A stretch of 64,000 nt of DNA from positions 434,001-498,000 of the forward strand of contig NZ_CP051154.1 in assembly GCF_012317045.1 (NCBI RefSeq), in the 5' to 3' direction. Made by a program: the position numbers and the translations under genes. This DNA comes from Leifsonia sp. PS1209 (lineage in GTDB: Bacteria; Actinomycetota; Actinomycetes; Actinomycetales; Microbacteriaceae). The notes beneath the pieces are model-generated. The model searched no databases. It saw only the letters and a list, made by a program, of their open reading frames with translations, and was not told the DNA's origin. Of the stretch, positions 50,765-58,772 are shown piece after piece (within the stretch, counting starts at the first letter, position 1; every line of letters starts with the position of its first letter).

Positions 50765-51406
50765 ATGACCAACGTAGGAATCATCGGGGCCGGGCACATC
50801 GGCACCGCACTCGCACGCACGTTCATTGAGCACGGGTACACCGTCACCATCGCGAACTCGCGCGGGCCGGAGACGCTCGCAGAGCTCGTCGCCGACCTCG
50901 GCCCGTCCGCCACAGCCGCGACCGCCGCAGAGGCCGGTGCCGCCGGGGACTTCGTGGTGGTGACCGTGCCGCTCAAGGCGCTCGCGGACATCCCGGTCGA
51001 GCCGCTCGCGGGCAAGATCGTCATCGACACGAACAACTACTACTTCGAGCGCGACGGCCACATCCCGGCCCTCGACGACGGCACGGCCACCGTGTCCGGG
51101 ATGCTGCAGGAGCACCTCCCGGAGTCCAGGGTCGCCAAGGGGTTCAACCACATCGGCGCCCGCGACATCCAGGGCAGCGGCTCGCCCGCCGGCACGCCGA
51201 ACCGTCGCGCTCTCGCCACCGCGAGCGACTTCGACGACGCGGCCGCTCTCGTCACCTCGATCTACGACGAGTTCGGCTACGACACGGTCAACGTCGGACC
51301 GCTGTCGGAGAGCTGGCGGGTCGAGCGCGACCGCCCGGCGTATGTCGTCCGCCAGAACCGCGAGGAGCTCGAAGCCAACCTCGCCAAGGCGCCGCGCACC
51401 ATCTGA
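50765..51406 (+). CDS. NADPH:F420-oxidoreductase-like NADP-binding protein
   Basis: 213 residues. Rossmann site MTNVGIIGAGHIGTALARTF (residues 5-15), NSRGPETLAEL for the NADP phosphate, VVVTVPLKALADIP, VIDTNNYYFERDGHIPALDDG, and RVAKGFNHIGARDI, as in the F420-dependent NADP reductase family and its many non-F420 relatives. Length is standard for the family. Located 33 bases after the nuclease gene, with no good ribosome site, and TTGTAC five bases before the ATG. Whether it uses F420 cannot be told. Confidence 0.87.
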   Translation: MTNVGIIGAGHIGTALARTFIEHGYTVTIANSRGPETLAELVADLGPSATAATAAEAGAAGDFVVVTVPLKALADIPVEPLAGKIVIDTNNYYFERDGHIPALDDGTATVSGMLQEHLPESRVAKGFNHIGARDIQGSGSPAGTPNRRALATASDFDDAAALVTSIYDEFGYDTVNVGPLSESWRVERDRPAYVVRQNREELEANLAKAPRTI

Positions 51407-51430
51407 TCGCCGACGCCCGCACGCCGACTC

Positions 51431-53302
51431 TCACGGGGTGACGATGGCGAAGTCCGGGTCTCCTGTCGACAGGACCGCGAGGAGGGCAGGCAGCGTCCCG
51501 GCGTCTCCGCTCACGGTGACGCCGGGTGAGACGCTGTCCCCTCCGAGCAACCCGATCAGTCGCGCCTTCGTGACGGTGAGCGTCGTGGGGGCGGTGCCGT
51601 CCGCCGGCCGCTTCCGGTAGACGAGCACGCCGTTCTTGAGCGTCACGCGGTAGGTGGCGTCGAGGTCGGTGAACGTGATGTCGAACGCCAGGTCGAGGTC
51701 CCAAGCCTTCGGACCGTCGACGGAGAGCGCGATCGAGTCGAGCAGCTGCTCGGCGGTGAGCTGGGCCACGATCGCGGGCGCCGACGTCTCCGTGGGCGTG
51801 CCGAAGGCGCCCTCGCGCAGCTCCGTCGCCCCGGACAGGAAGAAGTTGCGCCAGGTGCCGTTCTCCGCGCCGTACGCCAGCTGTTCCAGCGTGTCGGCGT
51901 AGAGGGCGCGCGCCGCGGCGTGCTCGGCGTCCGTGAACACGGCGTGGTCGAGCAGGGTCGCCGCCCAGCGGAAGTCGCCGGAGTCGAACGCCTCCTGCGC
52001 GAGCGCGACGACCCTGTCGACGCCGCCCAGCGCATCCACGTAGCGTTTCGCCTGCTCGACAGGGGGATGCGGCCACAGCCTCGCGGGGTTGCCGTCGAAC
52101 CAGCCCATGTATCGCTGGTAGATCGCCTTCACGTTGTGGCTGACCGAGCCGTAGTAGCCGTGCGTGTTCCACGCCTTCTCGAGCGCAGGCGGCAACTGGA
52201 TCGTCTCGGCGATCTCCGCCCCGGTGTATCCGTGGTTGATCATCCGGAGCGTCTGATCGTGCAGGTAGGCGTAGAGGTCGCGCTGGGTGGAAAGGAACCG
52301 GATCACGTTCTCCGTGCCCCAGGTGGGCCAGTGGTGGGAGGCGAACGCCACGTCGGTGCGGTCTCCGAACGTGTCGACGGCCTCCGTGAGGTATTCGGAC
52401 CAGACGTGCGGGTCGCGCACCAAAGCTCCGCGCAGCGTCAGCAGGTTGTGCAGGTTGTGTGTGGCGTTCTCGGCCATGCAGAGCGCCCGGCGCTGCGGGA
52501 AGTAGAAGTGCATCTCCGACGGTGCCTCGGTGCCCGGCGCCATCTGGAACTCGATCTCGACCCCGTCGACCGTGTGCTTCTCCCCGGTCTCCGTGATGAA
52601 CAGCGTCGGCACGATCATCCCGACCTCACCGGACGACGTGGTCTGCCCGAGCCCGGCCCCCACCTGCCCGAGCGGCCCGCGCGCGAGCACAGCGCCGTAC
52701 ATGTACCCCGCCCTGCGGCTCATCGCCGTTCCGGCGTAGACGTTCTCCGCAACGGCGTGCTCCACGAACCCTTCCGGGGCGATCACCTGGATGCGCCCGG
52801 CCTCCACATCCTCCACCGACGCCACCCCGAATACCCCGCCGAAGTGGTCGACATGGCTGTGCGAGAAGATGACGGCGACGACAGGGCGGTCTCCGCGATT
52901 GGCCCGGTACAGGCCGAGGGCGGCAGCGGCGGTCTCGGTGGAGATGAGCGGGTCGATCACGATCACGCCGGTGTCGCCCTCCACGAACGTGATGTTTGAC
53001 AGGTCGAGCCCGCGCACCTGGTAGATGCCGTCCGTCACCTCGTAGAGGCCCTGGCGGGCGACGAGCTGCGACTGCCGCCACAGGCTCGGGTTGACGCTGG
53101 TGGGCGCGTCGCCGGCGAGGAAGGAGTAGCTGTCGTTGTCCCACACCACCCGCCCGTCCTGCGCTTTCACGACCCCGGGTTCGAGGGCGGCGACGAAACC
53201 GCGGTCGGCGTCCGCGAAGTCGTCCGTATCGTCGAACGGCAGTGAGTCGAGGAGTTCGCGATGTGCGGCTTCGACGGTCGGTGTCGGCGGCTTCTGGTCC
53301 AT
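51431..53302 (-). CDS. SdsA-type alkyl sulfatase (metallo-beta-lactamase fold)
   Basis: 623 residues in three parts: a metallo-beta-lactamase domain with the zinc motif FSHSHVDHFGGVFG (about 145-158) and further ligands in CMAENATHNLHNL and SHHWPTWG; a dimerisation domain (NVIRFLSTQRDLYAYLHDQTLRMINHGYTGAEIAE); and a C-terminal SCP2-like sterol-carrier domain (about 500-620, DLAFDITFTDLDATYRVTLKNGVLVY). This is the layout of SdsA1, which releases sulfate from primary alkyl sulfates such as SDS. There is no signal peptide. The divergent neighbour is a HerA-like ATPase. It is the second sulfate-ester hydrolase in the window. Confidence 0.93.
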   Translation of the reverse strand: MDQKPPTPTVEAAHRELLDSLPFDDTDDFADADRGFVAALEPGVVKAQDGRVVWDNDSYSFLAGDAPTSVNPSLWRQSQLVARQGLYEVTDGIYQVRGLDLSNITFVEGDTGVIVIDPLISTETAAAALGLYRANRGDRPVVAVIFSHSHVDHFGGVFGVASVEDVEAGRIQVIAPEGFVEHAVAENVYAGTAMSRRAGYMYGAVLARGPLGQVGAGLGQTTSSGEVGMIVPTLFITETGEKHTVDGVEIEFQMAPGTEAPSEMHFYFPQRRALCMAENATHNLHNLLTLRGALVRDPHVWSEYLTEAVDTFGDRTDVAFASHHWPTWGTENVIRFLSTQRDLYAYLHDQTLRMINHGYTGAEIAETIQLPPALEKAWNTHGYYGSVSHNVKAIYQRYMGWFDGNPARLWPHPPVEQAKRYVDALGGVDRVVALAQEAFDSGDFRWAATLLDHAVFTDAEHAAARALYADTLEQLAYGAENGTWRNFFLSGATELREGAFGTPTETSAPAIVAQLTAEQLLDSIALSVDGPKAWDLDLAFDITFTDLDATYRVTLKNGVLVYRKRPADGTAPTTLTVTKARLIGLLGGDSVSPGVTVSGDAGTLPALLAVLSTGDPDFAIVTP

Positions 53303-53436
53303 CTCCAGTCCCCTTCGCTCGCGGTCCCACCCGACGGCGGGCCATCACGCCCGACTATCCTCCGGGCCATCGGGGGCTGTCTAGTACTGAGATTCGGCCC
53401 TTGCCGCGGGCGCACCCGCGGTCATACCCTGACCAC

Positions 53437-54855
53437 GTGACCTCGGCGCCCGATGGTGTTGCAACGTCGCTCGACGGAAGACAGTTCCGGTTCAGGACCC
53501 CCGTCGAGACGCCGTTCGTGCCCGGCGGGTTCGTCACCCTCCGCGACGGAGGCGCCGCGGGCGGCGCGGCAGAGGCCCGCGAACAGCTCGGGCAGGTCGA
53601 CGATCTCGACTTCGACGGCGACGACACGCTCGCGGGCACCGGAAAGCTGCTGGGGGAGCGCAGAGCGGACGGCAGCCTCGACACCGGGGCGACGCATCCC
53701 TTCGCCTGGGCGGCCGTGGATGCGGCGGACGACGAGGCGGTCGAGCTCGTCTTCCGCGCGGCGAGGGCCACCCTCGACGTCGGATCGCTGATCGGCGTCG
53801 ACAACGTGCGGGCCAGGCTGCTCACCCACCGGTTCAACCGGCACACCTTCTGGTGCGGCCAGAGCGGGTCGGGCAAGACGTACGCGCTCGGCGTGCTGCT
53901 CGAACAGCTGCTCGTCGACACCGAGCTGCCGATGGTGATCTTCGACCCGAACGGCGACTTCGTGCGGCTTCGCGAGCTGCGCACCGTCGTCGACACGGAG
54001 GCGGAGCGCACGCTCGCCGGGAAGGACATCCGGGTGCTGCGGCCCGGCGACAGTGAGAACCCGCTGCTCGCGCGGTTCATCGACTTCCCGATGCGGTCGA
54101 AGGCGGCGGTGCTGCGGCTCGACCCGATCGAGGACAGGGCGGAGTACAACGCCCTCGTCCACCTCGACGTGCGCGAGGAAGCCAGGCGCCCCGACGGGAT
54201 TGTCCCGGCGCTGCTCGCCTCGGGCGACCCGGCGGCGGAAGCCCTCGCCCGCCGCATCGAGAACCTGCGCCTGATCGACTGGGAGGTCTGGGCCGAAGGG
54301 CGGGAGGCGGTCACCGACATCCTCGACGACCGGCCGGATGCGACCGTGCTCGACCTGGGCGGGTTCGCCTACCCGGACGAGCATCTGGTCGTTGCCCTCG
54401 CCGTGCTCGACGACCTCTGGGCCAAACGGGAGTCGCGGCGACCGCTCCTCATCGTCATCGACGAGGCGCACAACCTCTGCTCGCCAGACGACGACCGGCC
54501 GCTGCAGCGCGCGGTGCGCGAACGGATCATCCAGATCGCGGCCGAGGGACGCAAATTCGGCCTGTGGCTGCTGCTGTCGACGCAGCGGCCGTCGAAGGTG
54601 CACCCGAACATCGTCTCCCAGTGCGACAACCTCGCCCTGATGCGGATGAGCTCACCGCTCGACCTGGAGGAGCTCGGCACGATCTTCGGCTTCGCGCCGC
54701 CGTCGCTGCTCGCGCACGCGCCCAGCTTCCGGCAGGGCGAGGCGCTGCTGGCCGGGGGATTCGCGCCGGCGCCGATGCTCGTTAAGGTGCGGGACAGGCT
54801 CACGGAGGAGGGCGGCGCCGACGTGCGCGTGCCCCTGCGGAATCCGGCCGGCTAG
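53437..54855 (+). CDS. HerA-like / DUF87 ATP-binding protein
   Basis: 472 residues. Walker A is WCGQSGSGKTYAL (about 142-154) and Walker B RPLLIVIDEAHNLCS (about 336-350), followed by an arginine-finger-like LLLSTQRPSKVHPNIVSQCDNLALMRM. IFDPNGDFVRL and the N-terminal beta-rich 100 residues (a HAS-barrel-like cap) fit the HerA/FtsK superfamily of hexameric DNA motors. TACCCT lies exactly six bases before GTG 53437, so it is probably leaderless. No NurA nuclease or defence partner is adjacent. The next gene, 12 bases on, is a membrane protein. Confidence 0.88.
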   Translation: MTSAPDGVATSLDGRQFRFRTPVETPFVPGGFVTLRDGGAAGGAAEAREQLGQVDDLDFDGDDTLAGTGKLLGERRADGSLDTGATHPFAWAAVDAADDEAVELVFRAARATLDVGSLIGVDNVRARLLTHRFNRHTFWCGQSGSGKTYALGVLLEQLLVDTELPMVIFDPNGDFVRLRELRTVVDTEAERTLAGKDIRVLRPGDSENPLLARFIDFPMRSKAAVLRLDPIEDRAEYNALVHLDVREEARRPDGIVPALLASGDPAAEALARRIENLRLIDWEVWAEGREAVTDILDDRPDATVLDLGGFAYPDEHLVVALAVLDDLWAKRESRRPLLIVIDEAHNLCSPDDDRPLQRAVRERIIQIAAEGRKFGLWLLLSTQRPSKVHPNIVSQCDNLALMRMSSPLDLEELGTIFGFAPPSLLAHAPSFRQGEALLAGGFAPAPMLVKVRDRLTEEGGADVRVPLRNPAG

Positions 54856-54867
54856 GGTCGGGGAACC

Positions 54868-55953
54868 GTGACGACCCAGGAAGTGACCGCCGAGGCGCCG
54901 ACGCGGGGTGCGCATCCACTGTCCCGTGTGCTGCGAAGGCCGGTGGGCAGCGTCGAGTCCGTCGAGTCGTCTGCGCTTGTCATCGGAGCCGCGGTCTTCG
55001 TCGTCGGCGGCATCGTCGCGCTGTTCGTGTTCTGGGACAGGGACCTGCCCATCTCCGGCCGCGGCTCGATCGGCGAGTTCGCCGCGATCGGCGGCGCCGT
55101 GACCGCCGCTGTGGTGTTCGCGCTCGGGCGCATCCTGATCGACGTGGTTCCGCACCGGGATGCGGGAGCGCGCCCATCGCTGCGCCTGGCCGTGTTCGAC
55201 GTGGTGGCGCTCGCCGTGGCGGTCGGGCTGATCGCGCTGCTCGCCTGGACGGCCATTTCGGACGTGGTGGAGCGCAGCTTCCAGGGCGCCGTGGTGTTCA
55301 CACTGCCGGGCGCTGTGCTGGCCGGGGTCTCGCTGGCGCTCACCGCCTACGTCGTGTTCCTGACCGCCGTGCAGCTGACGTCGATGCTGCTCTCGCTCGT
55401 GCTCGCCGTCTTCCTGGTGGTCGGCGTGTTCACGAGCATGCTGAGTTCGTCCGACCCGCTCTGGTGGCAGAAGAACCTGTCGGCGCTCGGGATGACGGAC
55501 GATCTCTCCGCCTTCGCGTTCAACCTGACGCTGATCGTGGCCGGAGCGATCGTCGTGATCATCGCGCGGGTGGCGACGGCGGGCATCCCGACCCCGGATC
55601 ACGCGAGTCGCAGGGGCCGCGACCTCGTGCGGTGGGCGTTCGTGCTGATCGGGGTGTTCCTCGGCTGCGTCGGCGTGTTCCCCGTCGACCGGTTCTTCGT
55701 GCTGCACAACACCGTCGCATCCGGGATGGCCGTGGTGTTCGCCGCCCTCGTGGTCGGGTTGCGCTGGTGGGTGCCCGCGATGCCGCGCGTGTTCCTGCTG
55801 CTCGGCTACGTCTACGTGGGCGTGGTGGTGGTGCTCGCCGTGTTCTTCGCCGTCGGCTACTACAATCTCACCGCGGTCGAGCTCGTGGCGGCCATCCTCA
55901 TCTTCAGCTGGATCATCCTGTTCCTGCGGAACACCGCCGCGAGATACCCGTAA
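54868..55953 (+). CDS. Multi-pass membrane protein (DUF998-like)
   Basis: 361 residues with about nine hydrophobic helices, and a characteristic loop SSDPLWWQKNLSALGMTDDLSAFAFNL (about 191-217) that I associate with DUF998 proteins. The C-terminal helices are VFAALVVGLRWW, VFLLLGYVYVGVVVVLAVFFAVGYY and ELVAAILIFSWIILFL. It begins at GTG 54868, 12 bases after the HerA-like gene, with TAGGGT nine bases further upstream as a possible promoter. The role is unknown. The 3' end lies inside a long inverted repeat. Confidence 0.75.
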   Translation: MTTQEVTAEAPTRGAHPLSRVLRRPVGSVESVESSALVIGAAVFVVGGIVALFVFWDRDLPISGRGSIGEFAAIGGAVTAAVVFALGRILIDVVPHRDAGARPSLRLAVFDVVALAVAVGLIALLAWTAISDVVERSFQGAVVFTLPGAVLAGVSLALTAYVVFLTAVQLTSMLLSLVLAVFLVVGVFTSMLSSSDPLWWQKNLSALGMTDDLSAFAFNLTLIVAGAIVVIIARVATAGIPTPDHASRRGRDLVRWAFVLIGVFLGCVGVFPVDRFFVLHNTVASGMAVVFAALVVGLRWWVPAMPRVFLLLGYVYVGVVVVLAVFFAVGYYNLTAVELVAAILIFSWIILFLRNTAARYP

Positions 55954-55999
55954 CTGTCGCGTATCCCCGGCGTTTTGCGACAGTTGCCGGCATCTCGCG
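55938..55999. repeat. Long imperfect inverted repeat overlapping the end of the DUF998-like gene
   Basis: The 23-base arms 55938-55960 and 55977-55999 match at 20 positions around a 16-base loop. The inner 9 bases (AACTGTCGC / GCGACAGTT) and outer 8 (CGCGAGAT / ATCTCGCG) are perfect. The arm carries the stop codon. It may act as a terminator or be a mobile intergenic palindrome. Confidence 0.6.
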
Positions 56000-56128
56000 A
56001 AAACCGAGGCTGGGGATTTGCCCGGGTCGCGCCGGGCTCCCAGGGAGTGCGGGATATGGTGGGGCCATCCGGGCGAGCAGCCCACCCCCATATTGGCTGG
56101 GAAGTCGATCCAACCGAACGGCCCGCAT

Positions 56129-57241
56129 ATGGTTTCGCTCGCCCCTACCGCCGCACCCCGGGCATCCACGCTCGGCCCGATTCGCCGCACCGGCCCCCGC
56201 ATCGAAGCGGCGCCCCCGGTCACCCAGAGCTTCAAGATCCTGCTGAACACCGTCCGCGACCAGGGCCTGCTCCGCAGGGCGAAGCTGTTCTACGCTCTCG
56301 TCGCCGGCGCTCTCGTCCTCGCCCTCGGCGGCGCGGTCGCCGGGATGATCCTGCTCGGTGACAGCTGGTTCCAGCTGCTCATCGCCGCAGCCCTCGGCCT
56401 GATCTTCACGCAGTTCGCGTTCCTCGCCCACGAGGCGTCGCACCGCCAGATCGCCGCATCCGGCCCCACGAACGACCGCCTCGGCAGGATGCTCGCCACG
56501 CTGGTCGTCGGCATCAGCTACTCGTGGTGGATGACGAAGCACACCCGTCACCACGCCAACCCCAACACCATCGGCAAAGACCCGGACATCGAGGTCGACA
56601 CCATCTCGTTCGTCGAGGAGGACGCCGCGAAGCGCACCGGGTTCCTCGCCTTCATCACCAGGAAGCAGGGCTACCTGTTCTTCCCGCTGCTGCTGCTCGA
56701 GGGCTTCAACCTGCACGGCCGCTCGTTCGGCACCCTGTTCCAGCGCGGCAAGGTGGATGGGCGCGGCAAGGAGTTCGCGTTCCTCGCGATCCGTTTCAGC
56801 CTCTACTTCGGCGCCATCTTCTGGCTGCTGCCGCTCGGGATGGCGTTCGCCTTCATCGGCGTGCAGCTCGCCGTCTTCGGCCTGTACATGGGTGCAAGCT
56901 TCGCCCCGAACCACAAGGGCATGCCGCTGATCGCCCCCGGCGTGAAGGTCGACTTCCTCAGCCGCCAGGTGCTCACCTCGCGCAACGTGGTCGGCTTCGG
57001 CATGACCGGTCTGCTGGGCGGCCTGAACTACCAGGTCGAGCACCACCTGTTCCCGAGCATGGCCAGGCCGCACCTGCGCAAGGCCGCCGCCATCGTGCGC
57101 GAGCACTGCCAGACCGAGAACATCCCGTACACCGAGACGTCGCTGATGAACTCGTACGGCATCGTCATCGAATACCTCAACCGTGTCGGCCTGTCCGCGC
57201 GCGACCCGTTCGACTGCCCGGCCGCCGCCTCGATGCGCTGA
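56129..57241 (+). CDS. Membrane fatty-acid desaturase
   Basis: 370 residues. Three histidine boxes of the di-iron desaturases are present: HEASH (with FLAHEASHRQ), HTRHH (with WWMTKHTRHHANP) and the QVEHHLFPSM box near the C-terminus, separated by four hydrophobic stretches (for example LVAGALVLALGGAVAGMILL and IRFSLYFGAIFWLLPLGMAFAFIGVQLAVFGLYMG). The QxxHH form of the third box is typical of front-end or acyl-lipid desaturases. No cytochrome b5 domain is fused. The ATG at 56129 lacks a strong ribosome site. It would adjust membrane fluidity, for example in the cold. Confidence 0.92.
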   Translation: MVSLAPTAAPRASTLGPIRRTGPRIEAAPPVTQSFKILLNTVRDQGLLRRAKLFYALVAGALVLALGGAVAGMILLGDSWFQLLIAAALGLIFTQFAFLAHEASHRQIAASGPTNDRLGRMLATLVVGISYSWWMTKHTRHHANPNTIGKDPDIEVDTISFVEEDAAKRTGFLAFITRKQGYLFFPLLLLEGFNLHGRSFGTLFQRGKVDGRGKEFAFLAIRFSLYFGAIFWLLPLGMAFAFIGVQLAVFGLYMGASFAPNHKGMPLIAPGVKVDFLSRQVLTSRNVVGFGMTGLLGGLNYQVEHHLFPSMARPHLRKAAAIVREHCQTENIPYTETSLMNSYGIVIEYLNRVGLSARDPFDCPAAASMR

Positions 57242-57378
57242 CGCGCTGACGCCTTCGCGGCTGTCCCCCGAAGAGTGGACATGCGCTCTGCACAGAGCGG
57301 TCTACCGTATGGAGTGATCGCCGGATGGCAGGCCGGACCGTATTCGGGACGGACGGCAGAACTGCACTCCCGGTTTGT

Positions 57379-57417
57379 GGCGGCGGCGCGAGCTTTCGGG
57401 TAGCGAGCGCCGCCGCC
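57379..57417. terminator. Hairpin between the desaturase and YCII genes
   Basis: GGCGGCGGCGC (57379-57389) and GCGCCGCCGCC (57407-57417) form a perfect 11-bp stem with a 17-base loop in the convergent spacer. No T-run. Confidence 0.5.
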
Positions 57418-57437
57418 GATCTCGTCCCCGGATGCGG

Positions 57438-57779
57438 CTACGCCCCGAGCGCCCGCACCTCGACCGGCGCGAAGCGCGCTTCGACGAACCGCGCCGCCAG
57501 CTCGACCGCCCTGTCGATGCCGGAGACGTCGACCAGGTAGTAGCCGCCGACGAACTCCTTGCTCTCGGTGAACGGCCCGTCGGTGACGTGCACGCCGTGG
57601 GCGTCGGTCCTCACGACACGCGCGTCCGTCACGCTGAGCTCTTGGGTATCGACCAGCTCGCCGCTCGCCGTCAGCTCGCGCTGGAGCCCCTGGTGCGCCC
57701 TCTCGAATTCGTCCTTGAGGTCTGTCTCCATCCTGGTCACGAACTCGTCGGTGTTGTAGATCGTCAGCAGATACTTCAT
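57438..57779 (-). CDS. YCII/DGPF-family protein
   Basis: 113 residues. MKYLLTIYNTDEF at the start and the diagnostic DGPFTESKEFVGGYYLVDVSGIDRAVELAARF in the middle identify the DGPF group of YCII proteins, small ferredoxin-like alpha/beta proteins of unknown catalytic role. AAGGAGA lies seven bases before ATG 57779. In actinobacteria such genes are the standard partners of ECF42 sigma factors, which is supported here by the promoter motif, although the sigma gene itself is not in the window. Confidence 0.88.
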   Translation of the reverse strand: MKYLLTIYNTDEFVTRMETDLKDEFERAHQGLQRELTASGELVDTQELSVTDARVVRTDAHGVHVTDGPFTESKEFVGGYYLVDVSGIDRAVELAARFVEARFAPVEVRALGA

Positions 57780-57811
57780 CGTCGTCTCCTTATCGGCCCT
57801 GTCTCCTTCAC

Positions 57812-57838
57812 GTCGAACGGGGTGCGGCCGATTCGACA
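57812..57838 (-). promoter_or_regulatory. Candidate ECF42-type promoter of the YCII gene
   Basis: Minus strand: TGTCGA (57838-57833), 17 bases, CGAC (57815-57812), then 32 bases to the ATG. As I recall, ECF42 sigma factors recognise TGTCGA and CG(A/T)C and control DGPF proteins. The two boxes are also part of a GTCGAA/TTCGAC inverted repeat. Confidence 0.5.
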
Positions 57839-57945
57839 GCTCGTGAGCGGTCCTTCCCAGAATGTACGCACGCTCAGGCGCGCGGTGCACCGAATCCGCG
57901 GATCCCGGTGACCTTTCCGCGGGCCTTTGCTACCCTCGAACGGGT

Positions 57946-58677
57946 ATGCAGTCCGCATCCACCAGCCCCCGCAGTCATGGCCGCCGCTCGGCGGAACGCC
58001 GTGCTGCCCTGCGCACGCCGGGGCCGAGGGTGCCCGTGCACCACAGGATCGGCGTGACGCTGGCCGTCCTGGCGCTCATCACCGGCTTCTCGATCGTGCC
58101 GACGGATGCCGCCCTCGCGGCGACTCTGGCCGCCCCGGTCAGCACCGTCGCCCCCGGCACGGATGCGCCGGAGCACACCCCCGCGCAGCGCATCGACGTG
58201 GATGCGACCATCGCCGCCCCGGTCGTCGCCCGCGACCAGCTCTCGGCGACCGACGGCGTGCAGACCCTCAGCAACAACGGCACGAACGCCGACTGGGCGA
58301 AGCTCGTCCTGATGTTCGGCGGGTGGCCGCAGACCGACGCGAACGTGCAGGTGATGCTGCGCTGGATGCGCCAGGAGAACGGTCCTCCCGACTGGTGGAA
58401 CCGCAACAACCCGCTGAACAACGGCTACGGCTCCGGCGGAGGGGCGGGTCTCGGCAGCTATCCGGACCTCACCACCGCCGCCGAGTACGCGGCGAAGAAC
58501 CTGCAGCGCGGCTACCCGGGCATCGTCGCGGGCCTCACGGCCGGCACCTCCGCCGACGCGACCGCCGCGGCCATCTGGGCGTCTCCGTGGGCCACCAGCC
58601 ATTACGGCAACGGCTCCCACTGGAGCACCGCCCCCGTGCAGCTGGTCAAGGCGCCCGCCTCCGCCTGGGGCAACTGA
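57946..58677 (+). CDS. Exported protein with lysozyme-like domain
   Basis: 243 residues. A long basic N-terminus (SPRSHGRRSAERRAALRTPG) precedes a hydrophobic segment VTLAVLALITGFSIVPTDAALA (about 37-59), acting as signal or anchor. After a variable linker, residues 110-240 form a compact domain: DWAKLVLMFGGWPQTDANVQVMLRWMRQENGPPDWWNRNNPLNNGYGSG, SYPDLTTAAEYAAKNLQRGYPGIVAGL, and AAAIWASPWATSHYGNG. The ExG...WWNRNNPLN pattern resembles lysozyme/transglycosylase-like domains of phage and actinobacterial exoproteins, with the glutamate in RQENG as candidate acid. TACCCT lies nine bases before the ATG. Confidence 0.7.
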   Translation: MQSASTSPRSHGRRSAERRAALRTPGPRVPVHHRIGVTLAVLALITGFSIVPTDAALAATLAAPVSTVAPGTDAPEHTPAQRIDVDATIAAPVVARDQLSATDGVQTLSNNGTNADWAKLVLMFGGWPQTDANVQVMLRWMRQENGPPDWWNRNNPLNNGYGSGGGAGLGSYPDLTTAAEYAAKNLQRGYPGIVAGLTAGTSADATAAAIWASPWATSHYGNGSHWSTAPVQLVKAPASAWGN

Positions 58678-58710
58678 CCCCGGCTCCTTCCTCAGCCCCG
58701 TCCCGCAGCC

Positions 58711-58772
58711 ATCGAGCCGGGACTTGTGTACGCTCCAGACCGGCGTGTCGCGTGCACAAGTCCCGGCTCGAT
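58711..58772. terminator. Bidirectional terminator between convergent genes
   Basis: Perfect 18-base arms at 58711-58728 and 58755-58772 (ATCGAGCCGGGACTTGTG and its complement), extendable to about 23 bp by one wobble and four more pairs. The right arm reaches the first base of the PHP gene's stop codon. Confidence 0.7.

Noticed and set aside
53437..54855. HerA-like gene as a defence system (HerA with nuclease or SIR2)
   Set aside because: No nuclease, SIR2 or DUF4297 partner adjacent; flanked by an alkylsulfatase and a membrane protein.
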